A DNA stretch of 64,000 nucleotides from Myxococcus hansupus. GTDB taxonomy: Bacteria > Myxococcota > Myxococcia > Myxococcales > Myxococcaceae. This document shows positions 8,843 to 17,635 of this stretch, in pieces. A program made the position numbers and the translations under genes. Numbering within the stretch: position 1 is the stretch's first letter; every line of letters begins with the position of its first letter. The stretch covers positions 6,406,501-6,470,500 of the forward strand of contig NZ_CP012109.1 in assembly GCF_000280925.3 (NCBI RefSeq), given 5' to 3'. Below the pieces are notes generated by a model. The model ran no database searches and had not been told where the DNA came from. It saw nothing but the letters and a program-made list of their open reading frames with translations.

Positions 8843-8971
8843 TCCTTCGACGCCGAGCGCACCAACCGCGGGCACGCGGACAAGTTCTGGGCAGTCGCCC
8901 TTGCGTGCCAGCGCGAGCGGCGGCCCGAGCGACGAGGCAGCGGGGAAATTGGCGTGCGCGTCATCGGATAG
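8843..8971 (+). pseudogene. Second copy of large-terminase 3' end
   Basis: Encodes the last 43 residues of the terminase seen at 5232-5971, differing at only two amino acids (Gly to Arg, Thr to Ser). The first 50 bases are identical to 5843-5892, but the rest differs mainly at synonymous sites (GCCGTGGCGCTGGCG versus GCAGTCGCCCTTGCG). This pattern indicates a related, once-functional phage gene rather than a simple recent duplication. The upstream part of the gene is missing. Confidence 0.7.
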
Positions 8972-9167
8972 TTCCTTCCCGAGACGACGTAGAAAATCGA
9001 TAAGCGTTCACGGAATCAGGTGGCAGAAAGCATGAGCAGCAACTGCACTGGAGCAGCCTCCTGGCATCCCTTGACACCCCATGTTCAACGCATTCGCGGA
9101 CGCGGGAACTATCCCAAGGTGCTATATTTTGAGGAGGAAAGGCGCCTCCGTCAGGCGTCCGGGGGCA

Positions 9168-9947
9168 ATGAGAGTGCTTCAGCTTCAACGGTGCGCGGTA
9201 CTGGTCTTCGTCTTCTTCGCGACGGTGGTGCAGGCGGAGGACGCGAAGGTGAAGCCCGTCCCAACGCCATTGGAGGTGGCAGCGCTCAAGCTGCTCGTCC
9301 CCGAGCCTGCACAGGGAAGCCCTACGCCACTCCAGCCCCTCTCCGCACATCAGCTCAAGTCCTGGGCCGTCCTCCCCGGCGCCTCCGTAGTCCTCCTTCG
9401 TTTCAGTCGCACGGAGGCGGCTGAAGCCCGGCTCGATGTGGCCCTGGTGCAGGGGCGTCCCGAAGACCTCAAAGTTCTCGCCAGAAACCGGGACATGGTG
9501 GCCTCGGCGCGGGACCTTCCGGTGCTGGACGACGGCCTCAGAGTTTTGCAGCCCTCGTCGGAGGCGCAGCTCGATTTGGCACCGTATCGAATCTCTCCAA
9601 CCGAAACAGCGGTTGGCGTCCGTCTCACGACCACCAGTTCGTGCGCTGGGAGTTGCCCCGTGTGCTCCGAGACGCAGTGGCTCATCCTCCTCCGGATGGT
9701 AGGCGAGCGACTCACCCCCATCATGCTTGCCCCTATGCGTGACGTCTACGACACGCATAGTTGTGGAGAGCGCGACAGCCACAGCGACTCCGTCGAGCGG
9801 AGCTTGGACATCTCCCGCACTTCGACAGGCGGATTCCGCGACCTGCTCCTACGCTCAAGCCCCGTCCACCCCAAGCGGCCTCAGCTTCGCTTCCGCTGGA
9901 CTGGAACGACCTACGTGCCGGACGAGCTGCGCCCTGATTTCCGGTAG
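9168..9947 (+). CDS. Secreted hypothetical protein
   Basis: 259 residues starting with an evident Sec signal peptide (RCAVLVFVFFATVVQAEDA). I do not recognise the mature protein. It has an alternating hydrophobic/polar beta-like pattern and a cysteine cluster (SSCAGSCPVCSETQW) followed by another Cys near the end, consistent with disulfides in an exported protein. The ATG at 9168 is chosen because it places the signal sequence at the N-terminus; a GAGGAGG motif lies about 30 bp upstream, further than ideal. It sits between terminase and portal remnants, so it may be cargo of the same element. Confidence 0.55.
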   Translation: MRVLQLQRCAVLVFVFFATVVQAEDAKVKPVPTPLEVAALKLLVPEPAQGSPTPLQPLSAHQLKSWAVLPGASVVLLRFSRTEAAEARLDVALVQGRPEDLKVLARNRDMVASARDLPVLDDGLRVLQPSSEAQLDLAPYRISPTETAVGVRLTTTSSCAGSCPVCSETQWLILLRMVGERLTPIMLAPMRDVYDTHSCGERDSHSDSVERSLDISRTSTGGFRDLLLRSSPVHPKRPQLRFRWTGTTYVPDELRPDFR

Positions 9948-9988
9948 CGCGTTCGGGAGCCCCGACAGCTTGCGGTGGCGAGGAGTCC

Positions 9989-10249
9989 GTGGCCTTCAGC
10001 GATGCGGGCGCCCTCCAGCCCCCATATGAGCCGGAAGCCCTCTGCCTCCTCGTCGAGCACTCCAACTCGCTGCGCCAGAACGTCGACGCCTGTGCGACGA
10101 ACATCGACGGCTTCGGCTTCCGCTTCGAGCCCTCGATTGACTTCGACGCGGACGGGGCCCGGGAGAAGGTGGCCGACGCCATGGCTCCGGAGCGCCTGAC
10201 CGCGCGCGACGTCGGCACGCTGCCTTCGGGTACGACCCTTGGGAGTAGC
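9989..10249 (+). pseudogene. Phage portal protein, N-terminal fragment
   Basis: Matches the start of a phage portal protein: PPYEPEALCLLVEHSNSLRQNVDA and NIDGFGFRFEPSIDFDADGAREKVADAM are typical of the region before the stem. Portals form the dodecameric DNA channel at the capsid vertex. The reading frame is cut at 10250 by the IS3-family element; the rest resumes at 11503 in another frame, so at least one frameshift is present besides the insertion. Confidence 0.65.
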
Positions 10250-10291
10250 CCGGTTCCGTGGACACCCGAGATGTGATGGAAGGAGCACGGG

Positions 10292-10615
10292 ATGTCCGCG
10301 ACTGACGAGAAGCAGAGGAAGCCCCGTAGGCCACGCCGGGAGTTCACGGCGGAGTTCAAGGCCGGGGCGGTGAGGCTGGTGCTGGAGGAGGGGAAAACGA
10401 TTCCCCAGGCCGCCCGAGACTTGGACCTGACGGAGTCAGCGCTGCGGCTGTGGGTCGAGCAGACGAAGACGGACCGGGGCGGGGGCAGGCCTGGAGCGCT
10501 GACGACGGTGGAGCGCGAGGAACTCTCTCGGCTGCGCAAGGAGAACCGGGAGCTGCGGATGGAGCGGGAGATACTAAAAAACGCGGCGGCCTTCTTCGCG
10601 AAGGAGATGAAGTGA
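10292..10615 (+). CDS. IS3-family transposase OrfA
   Basis: 107 residues: an N-terminal helix-turn-helix that binds the element's ends (RREFTAEFKAGAVRLVLEEG through LDLTESALRLWV, residues 10-50) followed by a leucine-zipper-like coiled coil (LSRLRKENRELRMEREILKNAAAF). Near its 3' end CTA AAA AAC contains the classical -1 slippery heptamer A AAA AAC, and orfB is in the -1 frame, so an OrfAB fusion transposase is expected. The ATG follows GGAAGGAG. Intact. Confidence 0.9.
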   Translation: MSATDEKQRKPRRPRREFTAEFKAGAVRLVLEEGKTIPQAARDLDLTESALRLWVEQTKTDRGGGRPGALTTVEREELSRLRKENRELRMEREILKNAAAFFAKEMK

Positions 10616-11481
10616 AGTTCTCCTTCATCCACGCGAAGAAGGCCCTCTTTCCCGTCGCTGTCCTCTGTCGTCACCTGGGCGTCTCACGCAGTGGCTACTA
10701 CGCCTGGGCGGCGCGGCCCGAGTGCGAGCGGAAGCAACGCGACCGGGCGCTTCATCTCGAAGTGGCAGCCGTCCACCAGGAGAGCCGGGGCACGTACGGC
10801 GCTCCGCGGGTGCATGCGGAACTCAAAGCGAGAGGCCAGCGGGTGGCGCGGAAGCGAGTGGCTCGCCTGATGCGCCAGGCGGGCCTGCGTGGCCGTGCAC
10901 GGCGTCGCTTCGTACGGACCACCGACTCGGCCCACCACCACCCCGTGGCGCCGAACACCCTGGAGAGGAACTTCCAACCCGGTCAGCTCCACCGTACGTG
11001 GGTGGGTGACATCACCTATGTCTGGACCGACGAGGGCTGGCTGTACCTGGCGGTGCTGCTGGACCTCTTCAGCCGCAAGGTGGTGGGCTGGGCGATGGGC
11101 GAGAGAATCGACCGCGGCCTGGTGCTGCGCGCACTCGACATGGCGTTGCTCAGCCGTCCCGCCCCGCAACTTCACCACTCGGATAGGGGCAGCCAATACG
11201 CAAGCGAGGACTACCGCCGGCTGCTGGAGGAGCACGGCATCGGATGCAGCATGTCGCGCAAGGGTAACTGCTGGGACAACGCCGTGGCGGAAAGCTTCTT
11301 CTCCACCCTGAAGTTGGAGCTCGTCTACGTCACCCGCTTCAAGACGCGTGAGGCGGCGAAGCAGTCGCTGTTCGAGTACATTGAGGTGTTCTACAACCGG
11401 AAGCGGCGCCACTCAGCCCTGGGCTACGTCTGCCCTGCGGAGTACGAGCGGATGGCCGAAACCAAGAGGCTGGCAGCATAG
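10612..11481 (+). CDS. IS3-family transposase OrfB (DDE integrase domain)
   Basis: Reading from the GTG at 10612, which overlaps the orfA stop (GTGA), gives 289 residues with an HTH_21-type region and an rve integrase core. The catalytic triad is visible as Asp133 (WVGDITYVW), Asp191 (HHSDRGSQY) and Glu227 (DNAVAESFF), with the expected 35-residue spacing. In vivo it is probably made as an OrfAB fusion by -1 frameshifting at the A-tract near 10575. Complete, so the element may be active. Confidence 0.92.
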   Translation: MKFSFIHAKKALFPVAVLCRHLGVSRSGYYAWAARPECERKQRDRALHLEVAAVHQESRGTYGAPRVHAELKARGQRVARKRVARLMRQAGLRGRARRRFVRTTDSAHHHPVAPNTLERNFQPGQLHRTWVGDITYVWTDEGWLYLAVLLDLFSRKVVGWAMGERIDRGLVLRALDMALLSRPAPQLHHSDRGSQYASEDYRRLLEEHGIGCSMSRKGNCWDNAVAESFFSTLKLELVYVTRFKTREAAKQSLFEYIEVFYNRKRRHSALGYVCPAEYERMAETKRLAA

Positions 11482-11502
11482 TCAACCTGTCCACCGAACC
11501 GG

Positions 11503-12462
11503 AGCAGGCCCACCTGCGTCCCACGGACGAGGACGTCGTTGCGCACGAGGAGGAGGTGCGCCAGCACGCCCGAGTGGAGAAGGCCCGCCTGGAGTCCTTC
11601 TTCGACTTCTGCTGCTTCGACTCCAGTTTCGTCGAACTGCGACGCCGCGCCCGCCACGACCTCGAGGTGACGGGCAACGCGTACTGCGAGGTGCTGCGCG
11701 ACGGTACGGCCGGCATCGCCCGCTTCGTCTACGTCCCCTCCTACACCGTGCGTCTCCTGCCCCTGGACAAGGAGGCCGTCGAGGTGCGCGAACGCGTGCG
11801 CATCTCCGCCGTCAGCTTCGACAGCGTCACCACCCGTCGGCGCCTTCGCCGGTACATCCAGGTGCAGAGCACCGAGCGGGTGTACTTCAAGTCCTTCGGG
11901 GACTCGCGCGTCATCTCCCGCCTCACCGGCCGCGCCTTCCCGGACGTCGCCGCCCTCAAGGCCGCCGACTCCTCGGATGGCCCCGCCACGGAGTCAACCG
12001 CAAGGTGCTCGCGGAAATGGGCGTGCGCTTCTGGCGCTTCCGCAGCCAGACGACGGCCACGAGAGGCCCGGAGCGCATGACGGAGATGGTCGAGCGACTG
12101 GTCCGCGTGGGCGTGCTGACGCCCGAGGAGGGCCGCCACCTGGCCGGCGACATCTTCCACCGGGAGTTCCGGAAGATTTCGGACGACTGGGTGAAGCGCC
12201 CCATCACCCTCACGCTGGCGGGCATCCAGACGGGCGTCGAAGACCTGAAGCCTCGGACGGACAAGGACTCGCTGGTCGTGGGTGAAACGAAGCGCCTCTT
12301 GGGGCTGAGTGAAGAGCTACGAGCGAGTACATCGACTGGGTGGTAGCCAATGCCCAGCGATTCGAGTCTGTCGCGCTGCGAGTGCAGGGCGAAACCGACG
12401 AGGCGAAGGCCGCCTCGCTCGTGGACGAGATGGTCCGCGAGGGCTTGGCGACACGGAAGTGA
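11503..12462 (+). pseudogene. Phage portal protein, C-terminal part with frameshifts
   Basis: Continuation of the portal gene after the IS3 insertion: DEDVVAHEEEVRQHARVEKA, then the core segment ARHDLEVTGNAYCEVLRDG and FVYVPSYTVRLLPL, typical of PBSX/P2-type portals. Near 11995 the frame changes and sequence appears to be missing before GVNRKVLAEMGVRFWRFRS and PITLTLAGIQTGVEDLKP. A further frame change at about 12322 leads to EYIDWVVANAQRFESVA and the stop at 12462. With at least three disruptions the gene cannot make a portal. Confidence 0.65.
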
Positions 12463-12663
12463 GCAGGGCGGGCACGGCATGCCATGCGGCTTGAGCCCCT
12501 TGGCCCGCCGGAGTCCTCTCTTCTGTCATGTTGTTTCACGCATGTTCGAGGGAGGCGACTCCCTCACGCGCGCTGGCCGTCATCGCGGAGCGACACTCCC
12601 CTCGCGCCGCGAGCAACCCACTCCCGCAGTCCTTCCTGCGCCGGGGCGTGAGCGCACGGCGAG

Positions 12664-12830
12664 TCATTCGCCGCCACCAGCCTCGGCGCCCAGCGCGTGC
12701 AGCGCCGCGGCTTCCACCCCTCGGTACTCCGCCTTCGCCCGGGCCAGCCGCGTCCGCGCATCGAAACTTCCGTCCAACCTCGCGTGCGCCCGCTGCAACT
12801 CCACCACAGCTTGTTTAGTTTGCGAGGTGT
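12664..12830 (-). pseudogene. Remnant of a small helical phage-like protein
   Basis: Residues TKQAVVELQRAHARLDGSFDA and RAKAEYRGVEAAALHALGAE read as a good amphipathic helical protein ending in GGGE and a stop. The upstream part of the frame, to 12951, is rich in Trp, Cys and Arg and looks non-coding. I infer the 3' end of a decayed gene of unknown function. The rest of 12463-13038 shows nothing I can name. Confidence 0.3.
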
Positions 12831-13038
12831 GCACCCCACCATGCCGGGCCGAATCTCTACTCGTAGAACCTCTCCAACTCACGCCCATCCCGATAAGACA
12901 CAGCATCCAGCGACGAAGCCACGAAAGCGCAACATCACTGCCAACGCTCACACATCACGACAGGAACACACCCGTACCACTCCGACATTCGCAATCGTGT
13001 CTTGATTAACACATGTCGTTCCATGAGACTGAGGTGCG

Positions 13039-13791
13039 ATGCCCACGTCCAACGCTGCGCCACTGCGTCGCTTTCACAGCTCTCTTGTCATCCTGCTGTT
13101 GTCCCCGGTTTCTGTCTCCGCGACGCCCACCGACTCGCCGGAGGTCCCCAGGGAGTCACTGGCAAGCCGGGCGAGCGGCCAAGTGAAGCCAAGTATCTCC
13201 GACTTCATTACGAAGCCAGTCCTTATCACGCCTGGGAACGAAGCCCTCCTTCCTAATGGCCTCATCACGTTCGAGTGGGAGCCCTCCGTAGATCCAAGGG
13301 GCTACTCCATCTTCTATTACTTACGAATTTTCCAGCATGGCTCGCTATTTCGCGCGCACCAGACAAACCAAACCGTCTTCTCTTTAAACGAAAGTGATGC
13401 GTTGGCACCGGGCGTCTACTCCTGGGGAGTCGGAGCCATGACTGGTGGGGGCATTTCCAACTCCGACGAGTCCCATTTCACCGTCGCAGGTGAATCCGCT
13501 GCCGATGGAGGCGTCACGGACGCTGGTGTCGACGAGGATGGTGGCTCAATTGGCGAAGAACCGTCAGATGCCGGCAGCCCAGATGCAGGCAGGCCAGTGA
13601 TTGTCGGCCCGCGCCCCCCTCAATCCGGAGAGCGACCGGAGTCCTCCGGGTGCGCCTCCAGTCCCACCGCACGGACAAATTCTGGCGCGCCGCTGCTCCT
13701 CGCAGTCCTCGGACTCATTCTCGGAGGAGCCAATCGCCGCCACAGGACCACTTCATGTGTAACCCCCAAGACTCAGTCGCTCCGCCAATGA
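13039..13791 (+). CDS. MYXO-CTERM-anchored surface protein
   Basis: 250 residues: signal peptide (SSLVILLLSPVSVSA), a beta-sandwich-like domain of about 110 residues beginning VLITPGNEALLPNGLITFEW, an Asp/Gly/Ala-rich linker with DAG repeats, then a C-terminal sorting signal. The signal is SSGCAS, a hydrophobic helix (LLLAVLGLILGG) and a basic patch (ANRRHR). This tripartite signal with its single Cys matches MYXO-CTERM, which the myxosortase system is reported to process for cell-surface attachment. An atypical 14 residues follow the basic patch. GAGGTGCG precedes the ATG. Function of the mature domain is unknown; it resembles fibronectin/Ig-like folds. Confidence 0.7.
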   Translation: MPTSNAAPLRRFHSSLVILLLSPVSVSATPTDSPEVPRESLASRASGQVKPSISDFITKPVLITPGNEALLPNGLITFEWEPSVDPRGYSIFYYLRIFQHGSLFRAHQTNQTVFSLNESDALAPGVYSWGVGAMTGGGISNSDESHFTVAGESAADGGVTDAGVDEDGGSIGEEPSDAGSPDAGRPVIVGPRPPQSGERPESSGCASSPTARTNSGAPLLLAVLGLILGGANRRHRTTSCVTPKTQSLRQ

Positions 13792-14060
13792 GAGAGCGAG
13801 GCACGCACGAGACTGTCGAACTCCCTGGCCGGCGCAACTGAGGGCAAATCCCCTCCGTCAGCGGGCCGCGGTTAACTCCGTCCGGCTGTAGGTGCCCGCC
13901 GGCTATCGTTTGGCCAGGGCGCAAACACGCGCCTGAAGCCCCCCACCCGCGCCAAGGGCCCTCCTACCCCAGGAGGGCACCCTTCCCCGCGCTGTGGCGT
14001 CAGGGTTGGCCCTTCGGTTCGACGGGGGCTAAACGACGAACCGTGATTCTCGAACATGGC

Positions 14061-14163
14061 CAGCGCCGCCACCTGCAACTGCGCCTGTCGAGCGTCTCGC
14101 GGGCCCGACTTCGCGCAGCCCAGCTTGGAGGCGCGGGCCTCCTCGCGGTGGCCTGCAGCGCGA
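14061..14163 (+). pseudogene. Short remnant of a phage tail-associated gene
   Basis: About 100 bp (QLRLSSVSRARLRAAQLGGAGLLAV) strongly resemble 21669-21772, part of a longer phage-like frame at the distal end of the prophage region. Only this internal piece survives here. The rest of 13792-14265 has no gene I can support. Confidence 0.45.
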
Positions 14164-14265
14164 AGTCTGTCTCAGAGACATTTACCAGGAAGGGCGTGAC
14201 ACTCCCGCCGGCAGGGGCGCGAGCTTGGCATCGGCACTTCCATCAGACAGGGGATAGCGGGCTCC

Positions 14266-14931
14266 CTAATCCACGCGGCTCAAACGCCCCGTCACGCGTG
14301 GCGTGTAATGCCTCACGACGAGCTTGCCGAGTGGTTCAGGATATTTCCAGAAGGCCTGATCCAACGCATACAGCCGGTCCCGCTCAGCGTCGGTCAGCAT
14401 GGCCGGCAGGTCGGACAGTGAAACCATCTCTTCGGTCTCACCGTAGTGAGCGACGACGCCCAGCATGTCTTTCAGGCATTGCTGCACGCCATGGGCACCC
14501 ACCCTGCCCAGCGCCTCGATGGCCAGCTCGCAAATCTCTTCGCCCCAGTTGCAGAAGAACTGCATGAAGCCGCCGTTGTTGATGTCGGCTTCCATGCGCC
14601 ACAGCGCGACCAGGTCGCGCTCATCATCGGGCACGGCCGAAAAATCCCGGTGGGCCTGCTGCAACCGCGCCAGGGCATGCGCGTAGAGCGCGTCCTGTTC
14701 GATGGCCCAGACGCTGAGCATGCCATCGGTGGAGGGGGCCCATAGCTCCGGCCAGTTCACGCCACGACCGTCCTCGGTGAGGACCCAGCCGCGCCGCTGC
14801 TCGGGCGTGGCTTTGTCGACACGGATGTAGCCGCTGCTCGGCGTGGCCAGCACGTGGCCATCCGCCATGTGCAGAAGGATGTGCTTCTCGTCGAACCCCA
14901 CGTCGACGATACGGTTGTCGTCCGGAGTCAT
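14266..14931 (-). CDS. DUF2442-DUF4375 (DMP19-like) fusion protein
   Basis: 221 residues from the chosen ATG at 14931. The N-terminal 65 residues match DUF2442 (RIVDVGFDEKHILLHMADG, then a Trp-Pro-Glu-Leu end). The C-terminal 140 match the DMP19/DUF4375 type (LVALWRMEADINNGGFMQFF, NWGEEICELAIEALGRVGA). DUF4375 proteins occur near toxin and antitoxin genes and in polymorphic-toxin immunity sets; DUF2442 is often in toxin-antitoxin contexts. The fusion may be an immunity or regulatory protein, which is inference. A 22-residue in-frame extension to 14997 exists, but it looks less conserved. Confidence 0.65.
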   Translation of the reverse strand: MTPDDNRIVDVGFDEKHILLHMADGHVLATPSSGYIRVDKATPEQRRGWVLTEDGRGVNWPELWAPSTDGMLSVWAIEQDALYAHALARLQQAHRDFSAVPDDERDLVALWRMEADINNGGFMQFFCNWGEEICELAIEALGRVGAHGVQQCLKDMLGVVAHYGETEEMVSLSDLPAMLTDAERDRLYALDQAFWKYPEPLGKLVVRHYTPRVTGRLSRVD

Positions 14932-15173
14932 GGGGTCATGGCCCAAGGTGGCGCTCCCTCCAGACAGGAGCCAACCAGATTTCCCCTCGGTGCGCATGTC
15001 CCATCGTCACCCAAAGCGGTCACAGCGACGTGCCCCTCGAGGACGTCGTCATCCAGGGTGCCGAGGTCGTCTGACGCGGAGACGAAACCTACCGGCTGGG
15101 AAGCCGCAGGTAGCGTCCCAACGCCAGCGACAGAATCCGGAAGCGTCCACTACGGGTCAATCGCTCCGCCGCC

Positions 15174-15263
15174 TCAGGGCCGGTACCGCTCCGCCTCCTT
15201 GAAGAACTGCGTGAGCGAGTACTCCACCAGCGACTCGCGTGATTGCGTGTACCGACGCGCGCG
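15174..15263 (-). pseudogene. 3' remnant of a duplicated phage-like gene (copy 1)
   Basis: The minus strand encodes RARRYTQSRESLVEYSLTQ and FFKEAERYRP, then a stop. The same C-terminus occurs at 17171-17260 with few changes. Upstream sequence differs, so only the 3' end of the gene is kept here. Family not recognised. Confidence 0.45.
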
Positions 15264-15317
15264 GGCTTCCAGTTTCGATCGCGCTGAGGTGACGGCGAGG
15301 GTAAAGGCAGGCGCACC

Positions 15318-16736
15318 ATGAAGCAGGACAGGCACCTTCACAGGCCGAGCATGAAGCTCAAGGGCCACTCCACGCCCATCCTCGCCGCGGACTGGCTCGA
15401 GGACTCGTCCCGGCTTGTCTCGGGGGCGGCGAAGGACTCCACGGTCCGCGTGTGGGACGTCGCGGCCGAGCGGACCGCGTCGACGCTCACGGTTGCCGAG
15501 GGGCTCAACAAGGTCCGGCTATTCCCGGCGGGGGATCTGCTGGCCGCGACATTCGAGGACAAGGTCGCCCGGGTGTACGCGCTGGACTCCGGCAGGGTGG
15601 TGGAGAGCGCCCCCCTGACAGCGCGTCCCAGGGCGCTGGTGGTCTCTCCGGAGGGCGCCGTGTATTGGGCGGGATATGCCGCCAATGGCGACGTGGTCTG
15701 GTCGTGGACGCCGGGCTCGGCTCCGAAGCCGCTCCTGAAGGACATCCACACCTTCGAGCCCACCTGTGGCCTGTCGCTCTCCGACGACGGGACGAAGCTG
15801 TGGTGCTTCTTCGAGTGGGACCTCGTGGTGTTCGATACGCGGACAGGACAAGAGCTCTCGCGGTTCAAGGGAGAGCGGGACGTCGCCATCGGGCCGAGCT
15901 TCGTGCTGCCGACCGGGCCTCGCGTGGTGGGCGTGAAGTCACACCTCAACCGGGATGACGACCCGGTCCGGCCGCGCCTCTACAGGTGGGACCACGAAAC
16001 CGGCGGGGCGGACTGGAATTCGGAGATCCTGGGGCTTGGCCACGGTCAAGAAACGTTGCTGGCGATGGCCCGGAGCACGCGCTGGCTCGCGGCCGTCGGC
16101 TCGGAGGGCGTGACACTCGTTTCGAGTCGTAGCGGGCGGGTGCTCGGGGTGCTGCCATGCGAGGTGCCCCCATGGGACGTCTCCTGCCTGAGCGTGTCTC
16201 CGAATGACCGCTTCGTCGCGGTGGGCACTTCGAGGGGCGACCTGGTTGTCTACGATCTCGGCGGCGCGGACCTCGAACGTGACCTGGCGGTGCCGGGCAT
16301 TCCCAAGCGCTCACGCGGAGGCAGTCCGCTCCTGCTGCGGCTGCAGAAGCGGCCGGGATTGTGGCTCCGGGTGCATGCGAATGGCGATCTCGAGAAGGCC
16401 GAAGGCGATGCCCGCACCGACTCGGTCAACATGACCCCGGTCGCCCACGGAGGAAAGGCGGCCGTCCACCCTTCCTTCCTCGCCTGGGAGCTTCGCGGGC
16501 GCCTCTGGTCGTACGACCTCACGCAGCCTTTGCCTCCAAAGGGGGCCCGTGCCGTGCAGGTCTTCATCGGAACCGACCTGGTTGTCGAGGGCTGTATCGG
16601 CATCGAGGGCCCCGAGAACGTCCTCGGCTTCGACAGCGACCCCGACAGTATCGAGGAGCGGGTCGAAGGAGCGCTCAGCGCGCGGAAAATCCTCGATGGC
16701 ATCAAGGACCTGCTGTCGTCGCTGCCGGGCGACTGA
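15318..16736 (+). CDS. WD40-repeat protein
   Basis: 472 residues with WD40-type beta-propeller blades. The first is the clearest (GHSTPILAADWLEDSSRLVSG then STVRVWDV, residues 15-48), followed by degenerate blades ending VYDLG, VFDTRTG and similar across residues 50-330. The C-terminal 140 residues form a less regular domain. No signal peptide is visible, so it is probably cytoplasmic. WD40 proteins are interaction scaffolds; partners here are unknown. The start at 15318 has AAGGCAGG upstream; an internal ATG at 15351 is an alternative. It lies between two copies of a phage-gene remnant but looks intact. Confidence 0.75.
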   Translation: MKQDRHLHRPSMKLKGHSTPILAADWLEDSSRLVSGAAKDSTVRVWDVAAERTASTLTVAEGLNKVRLFPAGDLLAATFEDKVARVYALDSGRVVESAPLTARPRALVVSPEGAVYWAGYAANGDVVWSWTPGSAPKPLLKDIHTFEPTCGLSLSDDGTKLWCFFEWDLVVFDTRTGQELSRFKGERDVAIGPSFVLPTGPRVVGVKSHLNRDDDPVRPRLYRWDHETGGADWNSEILGLGHGQETLLAMARSTRWLAAVGSEGVTLVSSRSGRVLGVLPCEVPPWDVSCLSVSPNDRFVAVGTSRGDLVVYDLGGADLERDLAVPGIPKRSRGGSPLLLRLQKRPGLWLRVHANGDLEKAEGDARTDSVNMTPVAHGGKAAVHPSFLAWELRGRLWSYDLTQPLPPKGARAVQVFIGTDLVVEGCIGIEGPENVLGFDSDPDSIEERVEGALSARKILDGIKDLLSSLPGD

Positions 16737-16853
16737 CCTCTCCCCCTCCATGCGCAGGAAGGCGGCGCGTCGGTGAACGCGCTGCCCTTCCCTGGCTGTG
16801 AGCGCATCGACACCTTTCCGCCCAGCACCGTCACCATGGGCTTGCTCCGCGTC

Positions 16854-17060
16854 AGTGGACACCAACGAAGAGGCAGGGCCGGTGTCCGACATGGCGGAAG
16901 TGAAAAAGGTGCGGCGGCCTTCTTCGAGAAGGAGATGAAGTGAAGTTCCGCTTCATCCATGCGGAGAAGTCCTCCATGCCGGTGGCCTTCATGTGCCGCC
17001 AACTGGGCGTCTCGCGCTCTGGCGACTACGCCTGGGCGAACCGTCCAGCACGACCAGCGG
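16854..17060 (+). mobile_element. IS3-family remnant (internally deleted)
   Basis: GTGGACACC near 16854 resembles the left end of the IS3 element at 10250. About 40 bp further comes the orfA/orfB junction (AAAFFEKEMK stop, then KFRFIHAEKSSMPVAFMCRQ and LGVSRSG), nearly matching 10585-10710. Most of both genes is missing. It is a fossil of the same or a sister element. Confidence 0.6.
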
Positions 17061-17170
17061 GTGGCGTGTGCTAACGGGTGAGGCAGGCGCCGCATGGCGC
17101 AACCGCAGGCACCCATCCTTGCGCCTCCTGTCGCTACCTCAATACCCACAGCCCCACCCGGCCGAAGCAG

Positions 17171-17377
17171 TCAGGGCCGGTATCGCTCCGCCTCCTTGAA
17201 GAACTGCGTGAGCGAGTAGTCCAGCAGCGACTGGCGGGGCTGCATGTACCGACGCGCGCGGAGGCAGGGCAGCCAGATGCGATTGCCCACCCGCACCTGA
17301 GACTCCTCCACCTTCTGCCGCGGCACCCATGTCCCGCCCAACCGCCGCACCAGCATGTTCCCAGATAGGTGTCCCAC
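17171..17377 (-). pseudogene. 3' part of a duplicated phage-like gene (copy 2)
   Basis: 68 codons ending LLDYSLTQFFKEAERYRP, with a plausible upstream part (WVPRQKVEESQVRVGNRIW). The last 30 residues match the remnant at 15174-15263. The N-terminus is unclear and no ribosome binding site supports the available start. Probably a decayed phage structural or accessory gene; the function is unknown. Confidence 0.4.
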
Positions 17378-17385
17378 CCCAAACC

Positions 17386-17413
17386 CGGTCGCTGCGTCAT
17401 ACGTGCGTCAAAG
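17386..17413. repeat. 28-bp repeat, copy A
   Basis: CGGTCGCTGCGTCAT followed by ACGTGCGTCAAAG matches 23048-23075 at 26 of 28 positions; weaker versions occur near 36778 and 50891. It may be the end of a common element or an attachment-like site. Its identity is not known to me. Confidence 0.4.
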
Positions 17414-17506
17414 CCACATTCGGCAACTGCTTCAAGGCAAGTGAGCGAGGTGCACACAGGACCGGCAAGTTCCTGTGCCGCGCGTATGGAGACTACACAT
17501 TGAGAT

Positions 17507-17635
17507 TCAAACCCTCTCCCAAGGTGGATTGGGAATGAATGCCTTCGTCAGCGCATCCATGGCTACCCGAATCTTCGGAGCCAGGTCCCGGGTCGTAGGC
17601 CAGAGCGTATGGATAGGGAGATCATCGACTGCCCC
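17507..17635 (-). pseudogene. LysR-family regulator, C-terminal fragment
   Basis: The frame ends DLPIHTLWPTTRDLAPKIRV followed by AMDALTKAFIPNPPWERV and a stop. This is the typical end of a LysR effector domain (IHALWP...P.vr.fvd.l). The upstream side joins the IS630-type transposase fragment near 17635, next to a TA dinucleotide. That fits truncation of the regulator by IS630 insertion at its TA target. The rest of the gene was not found. Confidence 0.55.

Larger units (their letters stand above)
10250..11502 (+). mobile_element. Intact IS3-family insertion sequence
   Basis: A 1253-bp element bounded by 15-bp near-perfect inverted repeats (CCGGTTCCGTGGACA at the left; reverse complement of TGTCCACCGAACCGG at the right, one mismatch). 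It is flanked by the direct repeat AGC (10247-10249 and 11503-11505), the 3-bp duplication usual for IS3-group elements. It carries orfA and orfB and interrupts a portal gene. The last 18 bp before the terminal GG-rich end recur exactly in the remnant at 36680-36697, confirming the right terminus. Confidence 0.9.
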
